Source of the DNA: Amorphophallus konjac
Taxonomy: Eukaryota > Streptophyta > Magnoliopsida > Alismatales > Araceae
Assembly: GCA_022559845.1 (NCBI GenBank)
Contig: CM040118.1
Coordinates: forward strand, 447,638,053 to 447,702,052
DNA length: 64,000 nucleotides
Direction: 5' to 3'
Below, piece after piece: positions 19,912-30,167 of the stretch. The notes under the pieces are model-generated. The model searched no databases, was not told the DNA's origin, and saw only the letters and a list, made by a program, of their open reading frames with translations. Every line of letters begins with the position of its first letter. Within the stretch, counting starts at the first letter, position 1. The position numbers were made by a program, and so were the translations under genes.

Positions 19912-21846
19912 TTAATGACCCAGCATGCGATGGTACAGGCAGTAACTGGGATCGTCACTCTTCAGAGCCTCGTCCGGCTTGCAGATTTGTGGCAGCTCGA
20001 TGATCTTCTGAGCCATGCAGAGGTCGAAGAGCATCTTCGTGTGTTCCTTATTGAAGGAGAAGTGTGTCTTCATACGCTCCGAGAAGGAAGGAGCGGCCGG
20101 CTTATCCGCTGGCTTTTTGTCAGAGCCACTGGATTCGGTCCCCTTACTGGCCTTGGTGGTAGGGGTGAATTCTATGATGTTCACCCCCTTGCCAGGCTGG
20201 CGTTCTCGCGCTTGTTTACTCTTTGCTGCAGTATAGCTCGGGTTATCAGCGAAGAACATCTCTATCTCAGCAACTGCCGAGTTGAGCTGGTCGAAGCCTT
20301 TGATATTGGTGCCGAGAAGCTTTTCGCTGACCTCGGCCGCCAGACCTCGACGACATATGGTGATGGCGTCCTCCTGGACGGGTGGATTGACACACCTCAT
20401 GCTAAGGTCTCGCCATTTTTTGATGAAGTCGAGGGCGCTCTCGCCCTTTTTCTGCCGAAGGGAACAAAGTTCGGCTAGTGAGACCTTTCGCTCGGCCGTC
20501 TGAAATCGGTCGAGGAATTTCTTCTGGAGATCCGCCCAGTCGACGACAGAGCCGGGCTTCAGGCGGGAGTACCATTGAAAGGCCGTTCCCGTGAGCGAAG
20601 TGGCAAAGTAGCGGAGGAGATAGGATTCATCCAACGCTAACTCGCCCATAGCCGTAACATAGTAGGCCAAGTGCTCATGTGGCGACCCCTGCCCGTCGAA
20701 CTTTTGCAGCTTCGGGGGCTTGGAGTATTCTGGAGGAAGCTTCTTCAACTGGTGGTGAAGCGGGTAGGGTACACTGTAGAGATCCACCATGACCGTCCCT
20801 TCACCATACTGGGTGAGCTTTGTCTCGACAATGCGCTCGATCATCTGGTGTTGTGCCAAGAGATCCTCTGGCACTGGCGTGTTGGAGGCTCGTGGTTGAG
20901 CCTCGACCGGAGGCGTGCCAAACCCAGTTGCCAGCGGAGTTCGGGCAATCGCCGCTGAGGTGTTGGCAGCATCACGAGCCACCGGGGGTACCGGTGCCTC
21001 GGCCTTAGGCCTGTCAGGTCGCTGCGGATGAAGGTCTCGCACCTGGAGAAGGTCTTGCAAGAGGGCCTTCAGATGCTGGTTCTCCTTCATGAGAGTGTCG
21101 AGGGTCCCTTCTTGAACCTTGTTCGCAGGAGGGTCGTTATTGACCGGCTTTGCGTTGATGGGAGGGTCACGGCCTTCCACCGGGACCTCTTCTACGCGCT
21201 TCGACGCTTGCGGTCTGGCAGAAGTGCCGATATGACCTGTTGGGGGAGGCGGCGGAGCAGGATGGCGTGGACTCCTAAAGTGGGACAGAGGCTGGTTCAA
21301 GTCGTCAGACTGGGTGTCTGGCTGGTGTCCGGTGGTGTAGCACGCGAACACTCGAACCGCATCATTGATAAATCGGGACGTCCGCTTCCCGCGCATGTGC
21401 TGCTCGGGGCGGACAGGCGTCCCTAGTCTGTCAAAGATCGAGATGCGTTGCGGAGGGGGCTCATTCTCGATGTTGGTCGGAGGAGAACCCTGGACAGGTT
21501 GCTGGAGGGCTAGAGGATGGGCTCGCCTTTGCCTCCGCTTGCTTGCGCGGGAGACATTGGATGACTGGGCGTCGTCAGACGATGCTACTGTAAAGCCAGC
21601 TGCATTCCGTCTGATGCCGCGTCTGAGTGCTCGCAGGGGGTTGGTAATACGTGCCCTTCGAACAGCTTGAGCTTCTTCTGGGGTGACCCAGATTCTTCTC
21701 AGGTCAGGTTGCTGGTCTCCCTTATCGTCATTTTTTCGAGAAGTTGTCTTGGGAGGCTGTGTGCCGGACTGCGGTGGGTGCCCCCGGGCTGCCGCCGAGG
21801 AACCCGCTCCATTGAGCTTCGCCCCGTCCTCCCGTGTTTGACACAA
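19912..21846 (-). CDS. Element G gag (retrotransposon gag domain)
   Basis: The longest frame in the window, 644 codons. Residues 1-340 are polar and Pro/Arg-rich. Residues about 375-540 are a retrotrans-gag domain: Lys-Phe-Asp-Gly-Gln-Gly-Ser-Pro-His-Glu-His, then Ala-Phe-Gln-Trp-Tyr-Ser, then Lys-Lys-Phe-Leu-Asp-Arg-Phe. The C-terminus reads Cys-Leu-Tyr-His-Arg-Met-Leu-Gly-His, half of the zinc knuckle whose last Cys lies past the stop. Gag forms the virus-like particle that packages the element RNA. The start at 21846 is the first ATG of this frame; the true start may be further upstream. Large plus-strand frames over it are shadows. Confidence 0.88.
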   Translation of the reverse strand: MCQTREDGAKLNGAGSSAAARGHPPQSGTQPPKTTSRKNDDKGDQQPDLRRIWVTPEEAQAVRRARITNPLRALRRGIRRNAAGFTVASSDDAQSSNVSRASKRRQRRAHPLALQQPVQGSPPTNIENEPPPQRISIFDRLGTPVRPEQHMRGKRTSRFINDAVRVFACYTTGHQPDTQSDDLNQPLSHFRSPRHPAPPPPPTGHIGTSARPQASKRVEEVPVEGRDPPINAKPVNNDPPANKVQEGTLDTLMKENQHLKALLQDLLQVRDLHPQRPDRPKAEAPVPPVARDAANTSAAIARTPLATGFGTPPVEAQPRASNTPVPEDLLAQHQMIERIVETKLTQYGEGTVMVDLYSVPYPLHHQLKKLPPEYSKPPKLQKFDGQGSPHEHLAYYVTAMGELALDESYLLRYFATSLTGTAFQWYSRLKPGSVVDWADLQKKFLDRFQTAERKVSLAELCSLRQKKGESALDFIKKWRDLSMRCVNPPVQEDAITICRRGLAAEVSEKLLGTNIKGFDQLNSAVAEIEMFFADNPSYTAAKSKQARERQPGKGVNIIEFTPTTKASKGTESSGSDKKPADKPAAPSFSERMKTHFSFNKEHTKMLFDLCMAQKIIELPQICKPDEALKSDDPSYCLYHRMLGH

Positions 21847-22229
21847 GAGGTCAAAACGATTGGAAGTGGGGATGGTGGGAATTGTCCGTTCCTAGGGTAT
21901 TATTGGTTCACCCCCGTCGAGACGGATCTGCAAGTCGCCGACAAGGACCATCTTGCCGGAGTTGCTGGTTGCGGCAGTGAGTCGCCTGCCTCTACGGCCA
22001 TGGTGACGCTTCTTCTGAGGAGCTGAGGAAGACTCCGCCCCAAGATGGTGGACCGAGAAGACATGGCCCGGAACGACCGGCAACATGAAGCCGTCAGTCC
22101 GAAGTGCCGGGATCGGTCTCCGGGGCAAGTAGCCCGCACCGGGAGTTGATGGCTGGGTGACTCGGGTGTAAGCCTTCGCCCGCGCCGATAAGAGTGTCGC
22201 CGAGGCTTGAGATGACACTCTTGCACCGG

Positions 22230-22985
22230 AAGGCAAAGCCGTTGGAAGTGCTGGAGCGCCGACGCCCCTGGGTCAAGGACCCGGGGTAGGTGCCGGCGTA
22301 ATCCGGGCTCGGGTCGGGATGCCCGAGGAAGGTGCTGAGGAACGCTGCCCTCTGGGTGGAAGACCCACGGGGAGAGCCGGTTCAACTAGAGCTCGGGACC
22401 GGGGTCCTGAGTGCACTACCAGGGAGCCGCGAACTCGGGGCTGTGAGCCCGTGTCGAGTGTCGGCCTTGCCGAGATTCGGGGTCGAAAACTCGACGCAGA
22501 TGCTGGGGAGCCGTAAACCCGGGGCCAAAAGCCCGTGCCGGCTGTCGGCTTTGCTGGAGCTCGGGATTGAGGACCTGACGGAGATGCTGGGAAGCCTCAG
22601 ACCCGGGGCAGAGAGCCCGTGTTGGGTGCCGACTTGACTGCGGCTCGGGGTTGAGGACTCGAGGAAGATGCTGGGATGCCATGGACTCGGGGCAGGGAGC
22701 CCGTGTAGGGTGCCGGCTTGGCTGCGGCTCAGGGTTGAGAACCCGAGGAAGATGCTGTGAAGCTGCGGACCCTGGGCAGGGAGCCCGTGTCGGGTGTCGG
22801 CTTGGCTACGGCTCGGGGTTGAGGACCCGAGGAAGATGCTGGGATGCCGTGGACCCGGGGCAGAGAGCCAGTGTTGGGTGCTGGCTTGGCTGTGGCTCGG
22901 GGTTGAGGACCCGAGGAAGATGCTGGGATGGTGACCGAAGTCCGGGGCACGGGGCCAGTGTTGGAGATCGGACGAGGCTGACCTC
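22230..22985. repeat. 84-bp tandem array, about nine copies, upstream of gag in element G
   Basis: Unit starts at 22482, 22566, 22650, 22734, 22818 and 22902 are exactly 84 bp apart, with more diverged copies leftwards to about 22230. Each carries GAGGAAGATGCTGGGA and a Gly-rich GC stretch. On the minus strand it encodes a 28-residue Ser/Pro/His-rich repeat in one frame. Confidence 0.93.
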
Positions 22986-23280
22986 AGGAGCTGACGTTCA
23001 CCAGGGTCGACGTAAATATGGGGTCCCTGTAGGAGCCTGTAGTGGCAGTCCGACGCCCGGCACTCGGGAGGGACACTGGAGCTGGAGGCGCGCATGGTGC
23101 GTTGGCCACAGGGGCCACTAGAGAGACTGGAGTTGGCTGAGGAACAGCCACAGGGATCACACCCAGGAAGTAGGGCGATCCGATAACCGGGGTGAAGCTG
23201 CCAAAAGCGATCGGCGTCACCAAGTAGCCCACCCGGGCATGGGTGGCAATGACGTTGGGGCCGTAGGTGACGGCCGCCAT
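22382..23280 (-). other. Two minus-strand ORFs in the element G leader
   Basis: ORF 22382-23095 (237 codons) is mostly the 28-residue repeat. ORF 22984-23280 (98 codons, starting Met-Ala-Ala-Val-Thr-Tyr) is Pro/Val/Ala-rich. They overlap in different frames. They could be the N-terminal part of gag or a non-coding leader; I cannot decide. Confidence 0.4.
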
Positions 23281-24700
23281 GGTTGCCGGAATGTTAAGTG
23301 CTGCGGAGGCGACGGTCGCTGACAGTCACCTAGAGCGGCCCGATGATCGTAACGCGGATCGAAAGCTGTTGGAGAATGCGCACGAGTACCCTTCTCTGCC
23401 TCTTCTGCAAGGACAGGGAAAGGGCACCGGGCTTCAGGGCTGGCACAGACTTTTCTTCAGCAAAAATAAGGAAGGCGGGAGACGTCCCACCGGACGTGCC
23501 ATCCTCTCTATTGCACGGGTTTTTATGCCGATTAGCCGGGGTGAGGGAAGGAATACAGCGGGGAAGAAAATACGGGAGTTTGATGTATCTCGGGTATCCT
23601 CCTTACGGGTGCATGCCTCTCACGGCGGTATCGGGCACTCTCCTTTCACGGAAAGTCGAAAAGGGTCGAATGGCATGGAAGTGTCGGGATAAAGGATAAC
23701 CGGACAAGATGCGGGCGTGCCAGTCGATCTCTCGACAATCACTCATGGAACCAAGGTTTGACCGGGGAAGCGCCACCAGGGCGCGGCACGGGGGCTCAGG
23801 CGATCGGGCGACACGTGGAGAGAAGAGGTTCCATGGGTGCGAGTGCGTAGGCGATTGTGGGAATCGTGTACAGGACGTCTTTCCCCACCGGCCGCAAGCA
23901 ACCGGTGTTTATTTACATCGGATTGAATCCGAATACCTTCGTTCCATGCTGAAGAGAAGTCTGTATGTATGTCTGAAGCCATGGGTGGAGGGCTGGGGGC
24001 ATTCAGCAGCTAGGGGTGCGTGTTGGACCGAGGGGTGTTTATTGGGGGTTGGAGTGTTAGGCATGGATGCCGAGGAATGTGGATAAAAGGTTGAAGGCCG
24101 GGACGCGGGTGCGAGAGCACTCATCCAATCGGCAATGTTGTGCTGAGACGTATATTTCTTTACAGGAAAGCCGTAACGGCCAAAGTACAACTGGCGCATG
24201 CCACGGGACAATTCTGACATGCTAATCGGTCCCCGTATCGATGCGTGATGGATGCACATATGTGCGTTTTACAGAGGGGTCCTCCCGTGGCGTGGGCCAT
24301 AGCCGTGGTGCCGAACGGGGGGCCTATGACTGGATAACTGGGGGATACGTCGATCCGATATCTGGGTGAGGGTCGGTCGTGACTCGAGTTGAGCGGTCGG
24401 ACGTGGCCTCGTGACTGCGATGAGCATGGCGTCATGGCACGCGTGTGGTTGCGATCGACGGGCGTGCGAGGGGGAATCCCGGCATGAGGGGACGTCCGCC
24501 CATATCACAACATCTCACATACGGTGGGTGTCGACTCGTGTGTGACGGCTACATACGGCGTGATGGGAGGGCGAACGACATACCCCCGGCGTAGTAGACC
24601 GTCGAACAAGTCACCCACTCACAATTCTCCTTAGCTCGCTGCACGGAGCCGAAGCACTTGAATTGCCTTGAATCCTTTGGAGATGCATGCATTGCCTTTG
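23281..24700 (-). other. Putative R-U5 and leader of element G
   Basis: Lies between the LTR promoter and gag. No ORF of note. The end of the 5' LTR and the primer site could not be fixed because the second LTR is outside the window; TGGCGCTTCCCCGG on the minus strand near 23762-23775 is a weak candidate. Confidence 0.4.
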
Positions 24701-24717
24701 CCTTGCCCCCTAGGGGG

Positions 24718-24725
24718 TTTTTATA
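24718..24725 (-). promoter_or_regulatory. TATA box of element G LTR
   Basis: TATAAAAA on the minus strand, in CCCTATAAAAACCC, 23 bp downstream of the hairpin array. It is the best promoter candidate for G. Confidence 0.6.
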
Positions 24726-24747
24726 GGGAAGGCGAAGGGTCATAAGG

Positions 24748-25057
24748 GGGTTTACGCGGACCAGCTAAGGGGGGTGAGCTGGTCCGCGTAAACCCAATGG
24801 AATAGTGCACTGGGTTAGGGGCTGAGAGAGGAGGGAAAGAGGTTTACGCGGACCAGCCAGGGGGCCATGGCTGGTCCGCGTAAACCCCCCTCGGATGGGG
24901 GTTTACCCGGACCAGCCGGGGGGGCCTGGCTGGTCGCCTAAACCCCCAAGGGTTTAGGTGGGCTGCCTTTTTTCTTTTTGAAAAAATGTTTTTTTTTGTT
25001 TGATTAGGGGTTTACGCGGACCAGCCAGGGGGTCCTGGCTGGTCTGGGTAAACGCCC
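24748..25057. repeat. Array of four long inverted repeats in element G U3
   Basis: Four hairpins of one family: 24748-24795 (19-bp perfect stem, GGGTTTACGCGGACCAGCT, 10-base loop), 24841-24886 (19-bp perfect stem, 8-base loop), 24897-24946 and 25007-25057 (imperfect). All share GTTTACsCGGACCAGC and its complement. Poly-A/T runs separate the last two. Confidence 0.93.
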
Positions 25058-25559
25058 CCCCTGGAGGGTTTAGGCGGTTCGCGAGAGAGAGAGAGGGGGG
25101 GCTGGTCCCCACCCTATAAAATTATACTTTTGGATTTTTCTGGTCCCAATTTGGCTAAGTACAAGGGTGAAGGCTACGTGGCGGCTTGTGGAGACTTGTG
25201 CGCATTGACTTGAGGATGAACCCGTCGTGATGTCGCTTTGCACTTCCACGTCCGCGCTTTGACCCCTCGAACTGGTACGGCACACGAACCGCATCGTAGG
25301 ACCGTAATTGAGCGAACTGGGGCTGAGTGGGGTCGTGGGACCACCGAGTTGGAGAGAGGGCACGACCCCCGGGGAGTTCGCCCTCCCCGGGGCGCGGCCA
25401 CGCCCTGGGGAGAATTGGCCCCGGGCCGGTCGTAACCCTGGGGGATGGCCCCCTGGGGGTCTTCTTGTGCTGCCTGGGGACGTCCTTTGGTGGACTATGA
25501 CCTTCGGGAGCCTGACATGGGCCCGTGGGGCCGTTGTTCCTTGAGTCGGAGTAGCCGCT

Positions 25560-26290
25560 CGCAAGGTGTTCGGGTAAATGCTCGACACACCACGGGTTGC
25601 CGAACGAGCCGTGTAAGTGGCCGATGGGCCTTGGATTTCTCTAAGGCCAAGGGTAGAAGTCTGTAGGGGTTAAAAGGAGGCATTTTGGGCCCATGGGCCT
25701 TGCCTCGTGCTACGTGCCATGTTGTACGGTGGGTTGGCAGGGTAGCCTCGGGTTGACCCGAGAGCTAAGTTCGGTGGCTTGTTGCTACGTGTCTGAGGGT
25801 CGGGGGTGGCCCCGATTTCCTGAGGGGTCGTTGTAGGACCCAATTGGCGTACTGGAACCACGGGCTGGCCCGTGGTCTTGTGTAGAAGGGTTGAAACATA
25901 CGCGCCCACAAGGTGTTCGGAAAAATGCAGAACACACGTGTGTGAGCCGTACGTACATGCTGCGGGCCTCCAAAGCCTGTGGTTGACTTGCTCAGGTCTC
26001 CCTTTGACCTTGGAGGTTTGAATGAAGAGTCTTGGAGTGGGCCCGCGACTCTTTTGCTGGAAGCCACGTGGCGTGGCTTAACGTCGGGACGCCCCCGGGT
26101 GATCCCGGGCGGCCATATAGAACGCGGGCAAAGCCCGTATGAGAGTGGCCTGGATTGCTCCCGAACACTTGTTTGTGCCGCCGCGCGTCACGGCGAGTTG
26201 ATCAGGACCCTTGTGGGGGCCTTTAGGGTTGTAGAAAGGGCTAGGTAGCCCGTGCCTTGACGGTGTTCGGGGAAATGCCCGAAACCTTAT
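25560..26290. repeat. Diverged repeat with about 347-bp period in element G U3
   Basis: The phrase GTGTTCGGnnAAATGC recurs near 25568, 25915 and 26262, each time near a self-complementary stretch. The sequence between is GC-rich with short palindromes such as CGGGCAAAGCCCG. No ORF is convincing here. Confidence 0.55.
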
Positions 26291-27439
26291 TCCTTGTCAT
26301 TTTGACGGGGAAATAGTCTGGGTACAACAGCATATAAAAAAACTTGAAAGGAGTTTTTGCATAATGTCTTGCATATCATTCTATCTTGCAATCTGCATAA
26401 AAGTGAAAAATAAAATCCCCAATTGAGTTCCATGATTCATGCTTGAATTGAAAGTAATTCTGGAATAGAAAAGATTTGGGAGAAGGATGATGAAAAATTT
26501 ATTCAAACTAGCCTTGAAAAACTGATTTAAGAATCTCTCTAAAGTTCTTTAGCACTTCAAAAGAAAAGAAAAACCACTCTGCACACTAATGAAATGAGCG
26601 AGACGAGCCTTCTGTTACTTTTGGGTATGGTGTCTGATACTCTACACTTCTTGAGGAAGAGATCATTTTAGAAAAAGCTTTCTGCCAAGATCTATTAATC
26701 AAATAAGTGCAAAAGCACGTTGAAAACAAAAGAGAGAAAAAAAAAGAAAAGACACCATGAAAAATGCCCCTGATCCTAGTAACCAGGCCTACTTCTCTTA
26801 AGGTAAGAGTTGAGGTTCACGTCAAACAGTAAAGGGTTGTGCAATATCATGTGCGTAAAATTTTTTTGTGAAAAATGCAGACAAAAAGCTATTGTAGTTA
26901 ATGCTCTGATCTAGGAGGTGTAGAGATTTAAGGATATCTATCTAGAATAGCAAACGAGGGATGCAATTATCTATACTGTGAATTTAGTATTACACATGCA
27001 CAAGTTGTATTGAATATTGGGTTGCATTCTTAGTCATGTCCCTTAATTTTCAATCTAAGGCTAGTGTGCATTAATGATTCCGGATTCCTAATCTTTTGTT
27101 GATTCTATGAAGAAAGATCTAGATATGAAGGTATGAACTTTACAAATTCTTGTTGGTCCTAAATTTTAATTTATTTGCATTACTAAGGGACTAGCAATGA
27201 GTAAGTTGGGGGTGCGATGAGTATCATATTTCATATCATAATTTACATCACATATATCATCTTTGAGCATTAAAAGAATAAAGTTATGCAATTTAGATAA
27301 CTAACTCCAATCTCACAAATTAATTGAGTTTGCTTGAAGTTATCTTATTTTAGGAGCCACAATGACTATAGGAGATTTGAATTTGCATAAGGGATAAATT
27401 GCAGAACCAATTTTGGTATTTACAATGAATTTTCACCAT

Positions 27440-27970
27440 TGCAGGAATTAGTGTCCGAAGCCTGGACGCCATTTCTTTGAAGACACATGAATGAGCGACC
27501 AAAGGCCAGACACCAATTAAATAACGCCTTTTGGAAAAGGTGCTTATTCAAAGAATCAGCGGCTTTTTGATTGACGCTAATTTGAAGCCCCTCTTTAGAA
27601 GAAAAGAATTTGCGTCCAGCGTTTGGACGCCATTTAAAATCAGTGCCTGCTCGGAAGGGCGCCATTCTAAGAAATAGCGGCGTACAGAAAGGTCGCCAAT
27701 TGAAAGCAATTTATGGAAAAAAGAATTAGCGACCGTTCGAGAAGGTGCCAATTCCATTGTATGAAATGGAAAGAAAAAGGGCTGAAAATATGGAAATATG
27801 AAACAATGCCCATCCATGAAGACGCCAATTCTTTTGTACGATAAAATAGGTAAATATTAAAATAAGGTAAGAAAGAAATAGCGGCTGGGATCGGGACGCC
27901 AATTTGATATAGCGCCCGTTTAGAAAGACGCCATTTTTGGATAAAGCGGCCACTACAATGGACGTCACTT
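27440..27970. repeat. Array of about 12 short inverted repeats in element F U3
   Basis: Units of the form GCGNCC-N7-GGNCGC followed by CAATTT recur every 30-55 bp; the clearest are GCGTCC-gaagcct-GGACGC near 27450 and GCGTCC-agcgttt-GGACGC near 27612. The DNA between is AT-rich. Confidence 0.75.
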
Positions 27971-28111
27971 AATGTTTGAATCTCTGTCGAAAGCGGGCAG
28001 CATAAGCAGGGTTATCTTTCCTTGATTAACACCAGAAGGACTCTTTTTAGCGGCGAAAATCTGGGCTCGAACGTGATGTGGAAAGCCATGAAGAAGGGAC
28101 TCCCTGTGCAC

Positions 28112-28119
28112 TATAAATA
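28112..28119 (+). promoter_or_regulatory. TATA box of element F LTR
   Basis: TATAAATA about 140 bp downstream of the inverted-repeat array, in the expected orientation. Confidence 0.65.
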
Positions 28120-28825
28120 GCCGCCCATGAGAATCGAACATAGGATCTTAGCCTTTTTCATCCCTTTATGCTGCCCTTTTTATTCTGCTGCTTTTATAAA
28201 AGTTCATCATTTTTTCAAGTTCTTCAATTTCTTCTTCTTCGTACCTGCTTTAATTTTATTTTTAAATATGGAAATATTTCTAAAAAATGATGCGCACAAA
28301 CACTAGTCGTTGAAAAATAATGTCATGCTCAATTTTAAAATATTTAACCAGACTCACTCATTAAAAAGATTTTAAATTAAAGTAGAGTGTTGAATACAGG
28401 TCGATCCTACGAGGAGGAATATTTTCATTTTTAAGCAAGTTGAAAAACCCTTGTATTTTTAAAAGCCAAATTTTGAGTGAGTTTGTGATAAATAAAATTA
28501 AAATTGCATGAAATTCTATCTATCTAAAGAATATTAGAGGGTTGAAGAAGGGAAATTTGAAAGAAGTATAGAGAGAAAGATAGTAACAATTGCACAAATG
28601 GAATTTTATTACTAAAGGAAAGATTACAAGTCTATGAAAAATAGAAATTATAACTTGAATAGAACTAAGGGAAAAAGGAGAGAAAAAAATTACAACCATA
28701 AATAAAATCAAACTAAACTAGAAATAAAGAAATAAGGTGAAGGAATAGCCAAAAATAAAGTAGAAATGCCATCGCCCACGCCCTTGGGCCTTAGAGAGCC
28801 GCCCAACTCGGTGTGGATGCCGCCG

Positions 28826-29735
28826 TGAGAGAGAGCTTTAGAGAGAGAGGACTTTAAATAATAATAGAGAAAGAAAATAAAAGGAGAGAGATAAATAGGT
28901 GGTGGTGAGAGTTAAAATAAGAAAAGAAAATAAAATTAAAATTAAAACCCACAAGTGTGTGTGTGAGTGTGAGAAGAGAGAGACAGCGAGAAGAGAGATA
29001 TCGAGAGGGAGGGGAGAGGCGACGTGGAACGAGAGAGTGAGACAAAAGAGGGACGTGAGACAGAGGGAAGCCGGTGGCAGGGAGACAACACAGACGGTGG
29101 CGACCGACGGTGTGCAGGGAGAACAGAGAGAGAAAGGGATGAGAAGAGAGACGGTGGGTGAGGGACAAGATGACGCCGGCGGAGGGGATGCTGGAGACGA
29201 CGACGGAGGCGTGGTGAGAGACGCAGAGTGGAGAGAGAGCGACAGTGGCGAGGGGAGCAAGGTGACGAGCGGTTCTACGGAGCTGGACGCGAACAGGGGG
29301 AGAGGGAGAGCAACTCGATGGGAACAGAGAAGAGACGAGGGAGAGGGAGTGATAAGAGACGCGAGAGACAGGGACGGTCGACGAACAGTAAACACCGTGA
29401 TGGAGGGAGAGAGACCGGTAGCTAGCAGACTGTGTGTGCAGAATAGGGGCGTCGCAAATCCTACTGGGAAGGAGAAAGGGAGAAGAGAGAGAAGGAGAGG
29501 GAGTCTGTGGTGGAGGGTGTGTGCCGTAGGGAAATCAGAGAGAGGGGGAGAGAAGAGAATAGGAAGGGGGAGCTACGATGGAGAGTTAAACAGGGAGAGA
29601 GAGGAGGGAGAGGGAAGAAGAGAGGGTGAGAAGAGAAGAAGAAGAAGAAGGAGCGGGGGGGTTCTACCTACGAAGGGGAGAAAGAGAGGGAGGAAAATAA
29701 GAAAATAAGAAAAGAAAATAAGATGCTCTCTCGTG
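28826..29735. repeat. 900-bp purine-rich strand-asymmetric tract in element E LTR
   Basis: Almost all A and G on the plus strand, mainly GAGAGA and GAAGAAG runs; repeated in the other LTR at about 34926-35835. The 269-codon plus-strand ORF at 28899-29708 and matching minus ORFs are low-complexity by-products. Confidence 0.9.
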
Positions 29736-29750
29736 AGTGGCCTCCATGGC

Positions 29751-29758
29751 TTTTTATA
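29751..29758 (-). promoter_or_regulatory. TATA box of element E 3' LTR
   Basis: TATAAAAA on the minus strand, conserved at 35859-35866; transcription would run leftward through the pyrimidine-rich strand. Confidence 0.65.
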
Positions 29759-30167
29759 GGGGAGAGTTCCTCCCTTTATCACCTTCTTTCTGACTCCAAC
29801 TCGAAGATAACAAAGGCATCCCTGCCATGTTTGACGCAGACAATAGAGTTCTCATGTGATGTTTCTTTTATTTGAATTCGTGTCGATGCCCCCAAGACGT
29901 TAATTTCTCCTACAATAAAGAAATAACATGACAATATTTTTGCAAGGACATTAATAATAATAAAAAATATAATTTTGTAATTTTTCGTTGTTATGCATTT
30001 ATGATCTCACATATTTATTTTATACCCCATAAATTGATTAATTTCATGAAAACTCAATTTTAATGTGAGATTAAAATTAAATATAAAAATTACATAATTA
30101 TTCTAATTAAAGCCCAGAAATAATCTGTGTAACATAAATAAATATGTAAAATTAAACATTTATCACA

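Larger units (their letters stand above)
1..26329 (-). mobile_element. Element G: Tat-like Ty3/gypsy LTR retrotransposon (3' part outside window)
   Basis: Reading the minus strand from right to left gives a putative 5' LTR with a TATA box, a repeat-rich leader, gag, a long linker, protease, reverse transcriptase, RNase H and integrase, then a 49-bp tandem array and an extra ORF in antisense. This order, with integrase after RNase H, is Ty3/gypsy. Tandem repeats plus an additional antisense ORF between integrase and the 3' LTR are known from the Tat lineage (Retand and relatives). The right end is placed at 26329 because the minus strand there starts TGTTGTACCC and the sequence changes abruptly from GC-rich to AT-rich Athila-like DNA. 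The 3' LTR lies left of base 1, so TSD and LTR age cannot be read. Many frameshifts and stops make it inactive. Element A interrupts it at 1032-8332. Confidence 0.85.
26330..28287 (+). mobile_element. Element F: 3' end of an Athila-like Ty3/gypsy element
   Basis: AT-rich DNA whose first 900 bp match the non-coding 3' region of element E in opposite orientation (for example the CTCTTAAGGTAAGAGTTGAG phrase near 26795 and its complement near 30582). A polypurine tract GTAAGTTGGGGGTGCGA ends at 27217 and is followed by an LTR. F is the oldest visible host: G inserted on its left and E in its LTR. No coding sequence remains in the window. Confidence 0.7.
27218..28287 (+). repeat. Element F 3' LTR, interrupted by E
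   Basis: Begins TGAGTATCATATTTC right after the polypurine tract; 1070 bp are present before E starts at 28288. Contains an inverted-repeat array and a TATA box. Its continuation should lie beyond the right edge of the window. Confidence 0.65.
28288..30167 (-). repeat. Element E 3' LTR (1880 bp)
   Basis: Plus-strand left end TGATGCGCAC, right end TATCACA; on the minus strand it starts TGTGATAA and ends CGCATCA. Matches 34436-35992 over the shared part. Confidence 0.88.

Noticed and set aside
19492..20478. 328-codon plus-strand ORF
   Set aside because: Lies antisense to the clear gag domain on the minus strand; no recognisable domain of its own.
23762..23775. Primer binding site for element G
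   Set aside because: TGGCGCTTCCCCGG fits only partly, and no LTR end CA is found directly before it; left as a weak candidate.
26330..28287. Host gene between elements G and E
   Set aside because: The sequence matches the non-coding end and LTR of an Athila-like element; no coding frame remains.
28899..29708. 269-codon plus-strand ORF
   Set aside because: Encoded by the purine-rich tract of an LTR; Arg/Glu/Gly low complexity, and the other LTR copy does not keep the frame.
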